Source: Ectopseudomonas alcaliphila (lineage in GTDB: Bacteria > Pseudomonadota > Gammaproteobacteria > Pseudomonadales > Pseudomonadaceae). Taken from it: a stretch of DNA of 64,000 bases. The stretch covers positions 28,480 to 92,479 of the forward strand of contig NZ_FNAE01000002.1 of NCBI RefSeq assembly GCF_900101755.1, written 5' to 3'. The notes beneath the pieces are model-generated. The model was given only the letters and a program-made list of their open reading frames with translations. It was not told where the DNA came from and did not search any database. Below, in pieces: positions 46,642-54,237 of this stretch. A program made the position numbers and the translations under genes. How positions within the stretch are numbered: the first letter of the stretch is position 1; each line of letters opens with the position of its first letter.

Positions 46642-47429
46642 TGCCCGATTTCCTGCTCAACGCCCTGCTCGCCGGCCTGACCCTGGCCCTGGTGGCCGGC
46701 CCGCTCGGCTCCTTCGTGGTGTGGCGGCGCATGGCCTATTTTGGCGACACCCTGTCCCACGCTGCCCTGCTCGGCGTGGCGCTGGGGCTGATGCTCGACG
46801 TCAGCCCGACCCTGACGGTGACCGTCGGCTGCGTCTTGCTCGCCGTACTGCTGGTCACCCTGCAGCAGCGCCAGCCGCTGGCCTCCGACACCCTGCTCGG
46901 CATCCTCGCCCACAGCACGCTGTCGCTGGGTCTGGTGGCGCTGAGCTTCATGCATGACGTACGCATCGACCTGATGAGCTACCTGTTCGGCGACCTGCTC
47001 GCCGTCGGACCTACCGATCTGGCCTGGATCATGGGCGGCAGTGCCCTGGTGCTGGCACTGCTGGCCTGGCTGTGGCGACCGCTGCTGGCGATCACCGTGC
47101 ATGAGGAGCTGGCACGGGTCGAAGGCCTGCCGGTGGCAGCGATCCGCCTGGCGCTGATGCTGCTGATCGCCGTGGTGATCGCCGTGGCGATGAAGATCGT
47201 CGGCGTATTGCTGATCACCTCGCTGCTGATCATCCCCGCCGCCGCCGCCCAGCGCCACGCGCGCACGCCGGAGCAGATGGCCGTGGGCGCCAGCCTGCTC
47301 GGCCTGCTGGCGGTGTGCTGTGGTCTGGCGCTGTCCTGGTATCAGGACACACCGGCCGGGCCATCCATCGTGGTCAGCGCCGCTGCGTTGTTCCTGGCCA
47401 GTTTCGCATTACCCAAGCGCAGCGGGTGA
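46641..47429 (+). CDS. znuB: Zinc ABC transporter permease ZnuB
   Basis: Membrane subunit of 262 residues with seven to eight helices of the ABC-3 family (GSFVVWRRMAYFGDTLSHAA; LLITSLLIIPAAAAQRHA). With ZnuA and ZnuC it imports zinc. The ATG overlaps the znuC stop (TGATG). It ends 14 bases before a REP-like palindrome. Confidence 0.93.
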   Translation: MPDFLLNALLAGLTLALVAGPLGSFVVWRRMAYFGDTLSHAALLGVALGLMLDVSPTLTVTVGCVLLAVLLVTLQQRQPLASDTLLGILAHSTLSLGLVALSFMHDVRIDLMSYLFGDLLAVGPTDLAWIMGGSALVLALLAWLWRPLLAITVHEELARVEGLPVAAIRLALMLLIAVVIAVAMKIVGVLLITSLLIIPAAAAQRHARTPEQMAVGASLLGLLAVCCGLALSWYQDTPAGPSIVVSAAALFLASFALPKRSG

Positions 47430-47442
47430 CGGTGGATCGCGC

Positions 47443-47503
47443 GTAGCCCGGATGCAATCCGGGACAGCTGCGCCACGTTGTTCCCGGATTGCATCCGGGC
47501 TAC
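47443..47503. repeat. REP-like palindrome, GTAGCCCGGATGCAAT family
   Basis: GTAGCCCGGATGCAATCCGG is perfectly inverted as CCGGATTGCATCCGGGCTAC at the right end, with a 21-base centre. It lies just after znuB and may form its transcript end. Confidence 0.88.
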
Positions 47504-47628
47504 GGCTCATCTTTCTACCCTCTCCCTAGCCCTTGCCCGTGAATGAGCGCGGGACCCCGAACAGTGTGAAATCGAGGCCGTAAACCTGTATGATTGCGCG
47601 TTTTTTGCACAATTCGAGACGCGTAGTT

Positions 47629-48468
47629 ATGAAGTCGTTCGCTTTTCGTGGTCTTCCGCTTTTTCTGGTTCTACTTCTGGCCGGTTGCCAGAGCAGCCAG
47701 CCGCACAGCCTCCCGCCGGTCGACGATCTGGTCGTCGCCTTCCGTCAGCTCGACCTGAGCCTGGCCGAAGAGCGTCTCGATGATGCGCGCAGCCAGCTCG
47801 GCGCGCTGCAGCAACGCGCCAGCCGCGACACGCGTCTGGAGCAGTACCAGCGCCAGCTGGCCGAGGCCTATATGGAGCAGGGCCGCGAAGCGCTGCAACA
47901 GGGCGATCTGGATCGCGCCGCGCAGGCACTGGGCCAGGCCCGCAGCCTGATGCCGCAGGCCCCGGCCCTGAGTCACGATCTCAACCAGGCCATCGACAGC
48001 GCCCGCACGGCGCGCCAGGCGGCCGCCGAGCAACAGGCACGCGAGGCCGCTGCCAAGCTCGATGCCGAGCGCCAGGAGCAACTTCGTCAGCAGCGTCTGG
48101 CCAGTGAGCGCCAAGCCAGGACAGCGGACGCTGCAACGCCGGCGAGCCAACCGACGCCAGTGGTCGAGAGCAAGCCCACAGCGCGCCTGATCGACCCGAG
48201 CGCCGCCACCAGCAGCGTGGCCATGCCCATGCTGGACACCCAGGACAACGAAAACCTGCGCCGCCTGCTCGACAGCGTGGCAGCGGATGTCGTGACCTTT
48301 CGCTGCGCCGTGCGCATCGAAGTACGCGAAGCCAAGGATTACCCCTGGGTCGCGGCGCTGCTCTCGGCACGCATCAAGAAGCTCGACCCGAGCTTCCGTC
48401 CGCAGTTGAGCCAGAAAGTCGCGCCGCAACAGGTACCGCGCCTGCTGCTGAGCCCGCAAGGTAGCTAA
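47629..48468 (+). CDS. Hypothetical coiled-coil lipoprotein (PA5502-like)
   Basis: Protein of 279 residues with a lipoprotein signal (FLVLLLAGCQSS; lipobox LAGC, cysteine at 20). Residues 35-170 are helical and rich in Q, A, R and E, with TPR-like spacing (AYMEQGREALQQGDLDRAAQ), followed by a proline-rich linker and a small C-terminal domain. The function is unknown. Its position between znuB and metN is the same as in P. aeruginosa. Confidence 0.8.
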   Translation: MKSFAFRGLPLFLVLLLAGCQSSQPHSLPPVDDLVVAFRQLDLSLAEERLDDARSQLGALQQRASRDTRLEQYQRQLAEAYMEQGREALQQGDLDRAAQALGQARSLMPQAPALSHDLNQAIDSARTARQAAAEQQAREAAAKLDAERQEQLRQQRLASERQARTADAATPASQPTPVVESKPTARLIDPSAATSSVAMPMLDTQDNENLRRLLDSVAADVVTFRCAVRIEVREAKDYPWVAALLSARIKKLDPSFRPQLSQKVAPQQVPRLLLSPQGS

Positions 48469-48649
48469 ACCCAGGCTTTCGGCCTGCCGCTTATCGGTAA
48501 TGCCTTTTTGTAATAACCATAGGCCAACAAAGATTTTCTCGGCCTAAACACCGCCGGGTAAACTAGCGCCCTTTTGCGCTCACCCGGCGCCAACGGCCGC
48601 TTCAGCAATCCCAGAATCCGGCCCTGAACATACCCAAAAGGTCGTTCGC

Positions 48650-49657
48650 GTGATCCAGTTTCAATCCGTCCACAAAGCCTACCGCGTCGCCGGCCGCGAG
48701 ATTCCGGCACTGCAGCCCACTACGCTGCAGGTCGGCAGCGGCCAGGTGTTCGGCATCATCGGCCACTCCGGCGCCGGCAAGAGTACCCTGCTGCGCCTGA
48801 TCAACCGTCTGGAGGAACCCTCCGGCGGACGCATCGAGATCGACGGCGTCGATGTCACCGCCCTCGATGCCAACGGCCTGCGCCGTTTCCGCCAGCAGGT
48901 CGGGATGATCTTCCAGCACTTCAACCTGCTGTCGTCGAAGACCGTCGCTGACAACATCGCCATGCCGCTGCGCCTGGCCGGTGAGCTGAGCCGCGCCGAG
49001 ATCGATACCCGCGTCGCCGAGCTGCTGGCCCGCGTCGGTCTGCAGGATCACGCCAACAAATACCCGGCGCAGCTCTCCGGCGGGCAGAAGCAACGCGTCG
49101 GCATCGCCCGTGCGCTGAGCACCCGACCGAAGATCCTGCTGTGCGACGAGGCCACCAGCGCCCTCGACCCGCAGACCACCACCGCCGTGCTGCAACTCTT
49201 GGCCGAGATCAACCGCGAACTGGGCCTGACCATCGTGCTGATCACTCATGAGATGGACGTGATCCGCCGCGTCTGTGACCGCGTGGCGGTGATGGATGCC
49301 GGCGTCATCGTCGAGGAAGGCCCGGTGGCCGAGGTGTTCCTGCACCCGCAGCACCCGACCACGCGGCGCTTCGTGCAGGAGTCCGAGCATGTCGACGAGG
49401 CCGAGCAGCGCGACGACTTCGCCCATGTCGAGGGCCGCATTCTGCGCCTGACCTTCCAGGGCGAAGCCACTTACGCACCGCTGCTGGGCACCGTGGCCCG
49501 TGAAACCGGGGTGGACTACAGCATCCTCGCCGGGCGCATCGACCGTATCAAGGACACCCCCTACGGCCAGCTGACCCTGGCCCTGACCGGTGGCGACATC
49601 GACGCCGCGCTGGCGCGCTTCGAAGCCGCCGACGTGCATCTGGAGGTACTGCGCTGA
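48650..49657 (+). CDS. metN: Methionine ABC transporter ATPase MetN
   Basis: ATPase of 335 residues for D/L-methionine uptake. Walker [13 protein letters not shown], signature [13 protein letters not shown] and Walker [12 protein letters not shown] are present; the last 90 residues form the NIL ligand-binding domain that mediates feedback by methionine. The start is a GTG with AAAAGG upstream. The 181-base gap before it contains a possible hairpin (GCCGGGT/ACCCGGC) but no recognised riboswitch. Confidence 0.94.
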   Translation: MIQFQSVHKAYRVAGREIPALQPTTLQVGSGQVFGIIGHSGAGKSTLLRLINRLEEPSGGRIEIDGVDVTALDANGLRRFRQQVGMIFQHFNLLSSKTVADNIAMPLRLAGELSRAEIDTRVAELLARVGLQDHANKYPAQLSGGQKQRVGIARALSTRPKILLCDEATSALDPQTTTAVLQLLAEINRELGLTIVLITHEMDVIRRVCDRVAVMDAGVIVEEGPVAEVFLHPQHPTTRRFVQESEHVDEAEQRDDFAHVEGRILRLTFQGEATYAPLLGTVARETGVDYSILAGRIDRIKDTPYGQLTLALTGGDIDAALARFEAADVHLEVLR

Positions 49658-50325
49658 TGCTCGAACAACTGCTGCCCAACGTATTCTGGCCGGAAATCTG
49701 GCAGGCCAGCCTCGACACCCTGAACATGCTGCTCGGTTCGATGCTGTTCACCGTGCTGCTCGGCCTGCCGCTCGGCGTGCTGCTATTTCTTACCGGTCCG
49801 CGCCAGCTGTTCGAGCAAAAGGCGCTGTACGGCGCGCTGTCGCTGGTGGTGAACATCCTGCGCTCGGTGCCCTTCGTCATCCTCTTGATCCTGATGATCC
49901 CGTTCACCGAGCTGCTGGTCGGCACCTCACTGGGCGTGGCCGGCGCCATTCCACCGCTGGTGGTAGGCGCCACGCCGTTCTTCGCGCGTCTGGTGGAAAC
50001 CGCCCTGCGTGAGGTGGAGCGCGGCATCATCGAGGCGACCCAGGCGATGGGCGCCAGCACCTGGCAGATCATCACCCGCGCGCTGCTGCCCGAGGCGCTA
50101 CCCGGCCTGCTCGCGGCCACCACCGTCACCGCCATTACCCTGGTGTCCTACACCGCCATGAGCGGCCTGATCGGCGGCGGCGGCCTCGGCGACCTGGCCG
50201 TGCGCTACGGCTACCAGCGCTACCAACCGGACGTGATGGCCGTGACCGTGATCCTGCTGCTGATTCTGGTGCAGGTGCTGCAGATGGTCGGTGATCGATT
50301 GGTCGTACATTTTTCTCGTAAGTAA
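49657..50325 (+). CDS. metI: Methionine ABC transporter permease MetI
   Basis: Membrane subunit of 222 residues with five predicted helices and the ATPase contact loop (EATQAMGASTWQIITRALLP). Its ATG overlaps the metN stop (TGATG). It works with MetN and MetQ. Confidence 0.93.
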   Translation: MLEQLLPNVFWPEIWQASLDTLNMLLGSMLFTVLLGLPLGVLLFLTGPRQLFEQKALYGALSLVVNILRSVPFVILLILMIPFTELLVGTSLGVAGAIPPLVVGATPFFARLVETALREVERGIIEATQAMGASTWQIITRALLPEALPGLLAATTVTAITLVSYTAMSGLIGGGGLGDLAVRYGYQRYQPDVMAVTVILLLILVQVLQMVGDRLVVHFSRK

Positions 50326-50389
50326 TCACGACAAGCGGCGACTCGCCACCCGCGAGACCCGCGCCAACCTTCCCAAAAGGAACCTTGAA

Positions 50390-51160
50390 ATGAAGAAACT
50401 GCTGACTGCCCTGGCCGCCTGCGCGGCCTTCTCGGCCCAGGCCGAAACCCTCAACGTCGCCGCGACCCCGGTACCGCACGCGGAGATCCTCGAAGTGGTC
50501 AAGCCGCTGCTGGCCAAAGAAGGCGTGGAGTTGAAGGTGCGCGTGTTCACCGACTACGTGCAGCCCAACCTGCAAGTGCAGCAGAAGAACCTCGACGCCA
50601 ACTTCTTCCAGCACCAGCCGTACCTGGACGAGTTCAACGCCAGCCGCAAGACCGAGCTGGTCAGCGTTGCCGGTGTGCACGTCGAGCCCTTCGGCGCTTA
50701 CTCCAGCAAGATCAAAGACCTCAGCGAGCTGCCGCAAGGCGCCACCGTGGCCATCCCCAACGACGCCACCAACGGCGGCCGCGCCCTGCTGCTGCTGCAT
50801 AAGGCTGGCGTGATCACCCTCAAGCCGGAAGCCGGCATCCTCGCCACGCCGAAGGACATCGTCGAGAACCCCAAGGCGATCAAGGTGCGTGAGCTGGAAG
50901 CGGCCACCCTGCCGCGCGTGCTGAGCCAGGTCGACCTCGCCCTGATCAACACCAACTACGCCCTGGAAGCCAAGCTGAACCCGACCCAGGACGCCCTGGC
51001 CATCGAAGGCAGCGACTCGCCGTACGTGAACATCCTGGTCACCCGCGCCGACAACAAGGACAGCGACGCCGTGCAGAAGCTGGTCAAGGCTCTGCACAGC
51101 GCCGAGGTGAAGCAGTTCATCGAAGAGAAGTACAAAGGCGCCGTCGTGCCGGCGTTCTGA
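50390..51160 (+). CDS. metQ: Methionine-binding protein MetQ
   Basis: Substrate-binding protein of 256 residues, NlpA/MetQ family. The signal peptide is MKKLLTALAACAAFSAQA. Features of the family include VAATPVPHAEILEVVKPLL and a VAIPNDATNGGRALLLLHKA stretch. The start ATG has AAAAGGAACC upstream; the reading frame extends to 50291 without similarity. A clear terminator follows. Confidence 0.94.
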   Translation: MKKLLTALAACAAFSAQAETLNVAATPVPHAEILEVVKPLLAKEGVELKVRVFTDYVQPNLQVQQKNLDANFFQHQPYLDEFNASRKTELVSVAGVHVEPFGAYSSKIKDLSELPQGATVAIPNDATNGGRALLLLHKAGVITLKPEAGILATPKDIVENPKAIKVRELEAATLPRVLSQVDLALINTNYALEAKLNPTQDALAIEGSDSPYVNILVTRADNKDSDAVQKLVKALHSAEVKQFIEEKYKGAVVPAF

Positions 51161-51182
51161 TCGCCGCTGACGCTGTACCCGA

Positions 51183-51216
51183 TGCCGCGCCGCTGCAAAG
51201 CTGCGCGGCATTTTTA
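51183..51216 (+). terminator. Rho-independent terminator after metQ
   Basis: TGCCGCGC (51183-51190) pairs with GCGCGGCA (51203-51210) and is followed by TTTTTA. It closes the metNIQ operon. Confidence 0.88.
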
Positions 51217-51250
51217 TGCGAGGAATGCATAGTCTGGCCCTCGGCGACCC

Positions 51251-51367
51251 GTAGGGTGCGCCGTGCGCACCAGGGGTAATATCGCCACCGCCCCCGGATT
51301 GTATCCGGGCTACGAGACTGGCCGGCGCCTCGACAACGGTTGTAGTCGCGGCTGAAGCCCCTCCCAC
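51251..51367. repeat. Three half-REP sequences downstream of metQ
   Basis: GTAGGGTGCGCCGTGCGCACC (51251-51271; kin of 30302-30366), CCGGATTGTATCCGGGCTAC (51292-51313) and GTCGCGGCTGAAGCCCCTCCCA (51345-51367) stand in series in the convergent gap between metQ and the DUF454 gene. Confidence 0.75.
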
Positions 51368-51375
51368 GGAGCGCA

Positions 51376-51774
51376 CTAACCTGCCTTGGGCTTTTCCGGC
51401 CGCGTCCAGATAAACAGCGCGCCGCAGCTCATGCCGGCAGCGGCGAACAGCACGGAAGGCAGGTGGTCGACGGTCAGCAGCAGGATGGTCAGCGCTAGCA
51501 GCATGCTGGCACTCGCCACCCACTTGGTACGCCGGGCGATCAGGCCGCCGTTCTTCCAGTCGCGCAACAACGGGCCGAACACCCGGTGATTCTCCAGCCA
51601 GGCGGCCAGCCGCGGAGAACTGCGCGACGCCGCCCAGGCCGCCAGCAGCACGAACTCGGTGGTGGGCAGCCCCGGCAATATCACCCCGAGCATGGCCATG
51701 CCGATGCTCAGGTAGGCCAGCAGCAACCACAGCCAGCGCTGCCAGGCCGAACGCGCCAACGTGGTTTCAGGCAA
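51376..51774 (-). CDS. DUF454 (YbaN family) membrane protein
   Basis: Protein of about 132 residues with three or four hydrophobic segments and the family block LGVILPGLPTTEFVLLAAWA plus RSSPRLAAWLENHRVFGPLL. The start is placed at a TTG at 51774 that overlaps the end of hemO; the frame is open further but then lies inside hemO. YbaN-type genes are often next to heme genes; the function is unknown. Confidence 0.75.
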   Translation of the reverse strand: MPETTLARSAWQRWLWLLLAYLSIGMAMLGVILPGLPTTEFVLLAAWAASRSSPRLAAWLENHRVFGPLLRDWKNGGLIARRTKWVASASMLLALTILLLTVDHLPSVLFAAAGMSCGALFIWTRPEKPKAG

Positions 51775-52357
51775 AGCAGCGTTCCAGGTGCACGGTGAAA
51801 CGCTCGAAGGCCGCGATGGCCGCCGCCTCGGCCAGACGCTCCTGTTCGGCATCCAGTTCGACGCTGTCGAGCACGGCGGTAAACGCCTTCCAACCCTGTG
51901 CGCGGCCACCTTCCGGTTCGCCCAGGTGACGCGCGCCAAAGGTCTCGCTCAAGCCCAGCGCCGGCATGCGCTTGAGCAGGAAAGCGGCGCCCAGCTTGGA
52001 ACCTTCGGAAACGAACAACCAGGCCAGCGCTTCGCCGGTGCCCATGGCCTTGTTGCGGATGCTGTCATCGCCCTCAGGCAGCGCACGCTGCAGATCGGCC
52101 AGGTCCAGCACGGCCTGCTCGACGCGGCAGCGCTGCGGCAGGTCAGGCACCAGTTTGATCAGCGCCGGATCGTTGTAGAGCTTTTCCAGGTCACGCTGGA
52201 ACAGATACTGGGCGGCCACGAAATGGGAAAACCGCTCCGGGCTGCCGAACGGATCATGGCTCTTGACCAGGTTGTCGAGGTGACTGTGCGGCTCGTGGGT
52301 GATCTGGTTCAGGCGCTGCGAACGCAGCGGATGGGACAGTTGCGAAGAGGCGGTCAT
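51767..52357 (-). CDS. hemO: Biliverdin-producing heme oxygenase
   Basis: Cytosolic enzyme of 196 residues that opens heme to release iron, CO and biliverdin. The heme-ligand histidine is H24 in THEPHSHLDNLVK, and the sequence ALAWLFVSEGSKLGAAFLLK forms the distal helix with the GSKLG flexible motif. EPEGGRAQGWKAF matches P. aeruginosa HemO (PigA). Start ATG 52357. It is divergent from the sigma-factor gene of a heme uptake system; the intervening DNA has a Fur-like site. Confidence 0.93.
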   Translation of the reverse strand: MTASSQLSHPLRSQRLNQITHEPHSHLDNLVKSHDPFGSPERFSHFVAAQYLFQRDLEKLYNDPALIKLVPDLPQRCRVEQAVLDLADLQRALPEGDDSIRNKAMGTGEALAWLFVSEGSKLGAAFLLKRMPALGLSETFGARHLGEPEGGRAQGWKAFTAVLDSVELDAEQERLAEAAAIAAFERFTVHLERCFA

Positions 52358-52550
52358 GGAAAGCTCGCTGATGACTGGCATGAAGTACGGCAGCCCAGCC
52401 CCTGCGCCGCTCGCTGACGCGCGCAGGACGTTCGACTGCCACTGCCTTATAAAGACGAACGAACCTGCCAAGCTCCGTAAAAATAAAGCGAAACACCGGG
52501 ATATGGCGCTCAAGGCAGGCTTTCTAAACACGCTCGCTAGCCGACCTTAT

Positions 52551-52570
52551 TAAAAGTGATTATTATTCGC
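52551..52570. promoter_or_regulatory. Possible Fur box between hemO and the ECF sigma gene
   Basis: TAAAAGTGATTATTATTCGC partly fits the Fur consensus GATAATGATAATCATTATC. It lies 28 bases before the sigma-factor start codon and about 190 bases from hemO. The match is imperfect. Confidence 0.5.
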
Positions 52571-52597
52571 GGAGTAGTCGGCGAACCAGGCTTGCCA

Positions 52598-53119
52598 GTG
52601 AGCATCTCCAACCTAGACAGCGTATTCATCAGCCAGCGCACCCCGCTGCTGCGCACGCTGGTGAAAATCGTGAAGAACGCCAGCATCGCCGAGGAGCTGG
52701 TGCAGGAAACCTACCTGCGGGTCGCCCGTAGCCTGCGCGACAAACCGGTCGATCACCTCGAACCCTTTCTCTTCCAGACAGGCCGCAATCTGGCGTTCGA
52801 CCACTTGCGCCGCGAGCGCATGCAGTCGCGAACCATGCTCGATGACGTGCCGGATGCAATCATGCAGGCCGTTCCGGCTCCGGGTTCATCCAGCGAAGAC
52901 AGCCTGCACGCCGAGCGCCTGCTGCAACGGCTGGGCAATGCGCTGGAGCAGTTGAGCGAACGCCAGCAGCGCATCTTCATCCTCAGCCGTCTGCATGGCC
53001 AGGGTTATGCGCAGATCGCTGCAGAGCTCGGTGTTTCAGCCAGCACGGTGCAGAAGGAGCTCAAACTGATCATGACCCTGTGCATGACCCTGCTCGAGCG
53101 CCTCGCGCCTCCGACATGA
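52598..53119 (+). CDS. ECF sigma factor, FecI-type, of a heme uptake system
   Basis: Sigma factor of 173 residues with region 2 (LVKIVKNASIAEELVQETYL; FLFQTGRNLAFDHLRRERMQ) and region 4 (GYAQIAAELGVSASTVQKEL). The start is taken as GTG 52598; the frame is open to 52556. It should direct transcription of the receptor gene after a signal from the outer membrane. It overlaps the FecR gene by four bases. The set resembles HxuI-HxuR-HxuA of P. aeruginosa and HurI-HurR of Bordetella. Confidence 0.88.
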   Translation: MSISNLDSVFISQRTPLLRTLVKIVKNASIAEELVQETYLRVARSLRDKPVDHLEPFLFQTGRNLAFDHLRRERMQSRTMLDDVPDAIMQAVPAPGSSSEDSLHAERLLQRLGNALEQLSERQQRIFILSRLHGQGYAQIAAELGVSASTVQKELKLIMTLCMTLLERLAPPT

Positions 53120-54132
53120 GCGACTATCGCTCCCCCGCACCTTCGGCCAGAATATTGCCCCCCGGTTTCGAGAACAGCCCGATGCACCAGCAGCAGGGAA
53201 CTCCCAACGACAGCGACGCATCGCTGAGCCAGGCGCTGGACTGGCTGCTTCTGCTGGAACATGCGGACGATGATTGCCGGGCGCGATTCGCCGAATGGCT
53301 GGCCGCCTCCCCTGCCAATGCCGAGGCGTTCGAGCGCGCGCAGCAGTGCTGGCAATCATCCACACTGGTCAGCGCAGCCGCGCGCCTGGAGCAGCGCAGG
53401 CAACCGGCGCCCAGGCGCTCGCGGCGCATCGGTAGAACGCTGGCGATCGCCGCCTCGCTGCTGCTGGTGGTCGGCATCACCCTGCAAAGCGATCTGCTGC
53501 TGCGCCTGCGCGCCGATCATGTCACTGCCGTCGGCCAGCGCCAGAGTCTGGATCTGGCCGATGGCTCGCACGTACTGCTCAACACCGGCAGTGCGTTCTC
53601 CAGCCAGATCGACGCGAGTCAGCGCGTCACGCAGCTGCTCAGAGGCGAAGCCTACTTCGATGTCGCCAAGGACAGCAGTCGCCCCTTCCAGGTCAATGCC
53701 GGCCCCGTCCGCATCTCGGTACGCGGCACCGCATTCTCCGTGCGCTATCTCGACGATACCGCCGAAGTCAGCGTCGAACGCGGCGAGATCGAGGTGCATG
53801 CCCGCGGCAACGACACGCGCATCTACCTGGCCAGCGGCGACAGCATCCGCATTGGGCCGGACGGTGTCGGCAAGCGCATCCATGGCGCCACAGCCAGCCA
53901 ACTCGCGTGGGTTCACGGCCGCCTGATCTTCGATGACCGTCCTTTGCACGAAGTGCTGGATGAACTGCGCCGCTACTACCCCGGCTGGATCATCAACCGC
54001 AATGCCGACCTGAATGAGCTGCGCATCACCGGCAACTATCGCCTCAGCGAACCCACCGACATCGTGCGCTCGCTGGCGCAGGTGGCTTCGGCGCAGCTTC
54101 AAGAGTACCCATCGCTGCTGATTCTCAACTGA
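53116..54132 (+). CDS. FecR-type anti-sigma regulator
   Basis: Inner-membrane protein of 338 residues. The cytoplasmic N terminus (DUF4880-like; LDWLLLLEHADDDCRARFAE) holds the sigma factor. One membrane helix lies near residues 104-124 (TLAIAASLLLVVGITL), and the periplasmic part has the FecR domain (GQRQSLDLADGSHVLLNTGS) and a C-terminal STN-contact region. It passes the receptor signal to the sigma factor. ATGA overlap with the sigma gene. Confidence 0.9.
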   Translation: MSDYRSPAPSARILPPGFENSPMHQQQGTPNDSDASLSQALDWLLLLEHADDDCRARFAEWLAASPANAEAFERAQQCWQSSTLVSAAARLEQRRQPAPRRSRRIGRTLAIAASLLLVVGITLQSDLLLRLRADHVTAVGQRQSLDLADGSHVLLNTGSAFSSQIDASQRVTQLLRGEAYFDVAKDSSRPFQVNAGPVRISVRGTAFSVRYLDDTAEVSVERGEIEVHARGNDTRIYLASGDSIRIGPDGVGKRIHGATASQLAWVHGRLIFDDRPLHEVLDELRRYYPGWIINRNADLNELRITGNYRLSEPTDIVRSLAQVASAQLQEYPSLLILN

Positions 54133-54181
54133 GAAAAAGAATTTTTACGCTCACCGAGGGGCTCGTTCGTCCCGTCATAAC

Positions 54182-54200
54182 AATGCAAACAATTCGCATT
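54182..54200. promoter_or_regulatory. Inverted repeat upstream of the heme receptor gene
   Basis: AATGC-N9-GCATT, a 19-bp dyad with some resemblance to a Fur box, lies 38 bases before the receptor ATG. It could be a Fur site or part of the ECF-sigma promoter. Confidence 0.4.
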
Positions 54201-54237
54201 AACTGACCTTCCGACGACACCCGCAGAGAGCACAACG

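Noticed and set aside
48469..48649. Possible SAM riboswitch before metN
   Set aside because: Only one moderate GC hairpin is seen; no recognisable conserved riboswitch core.
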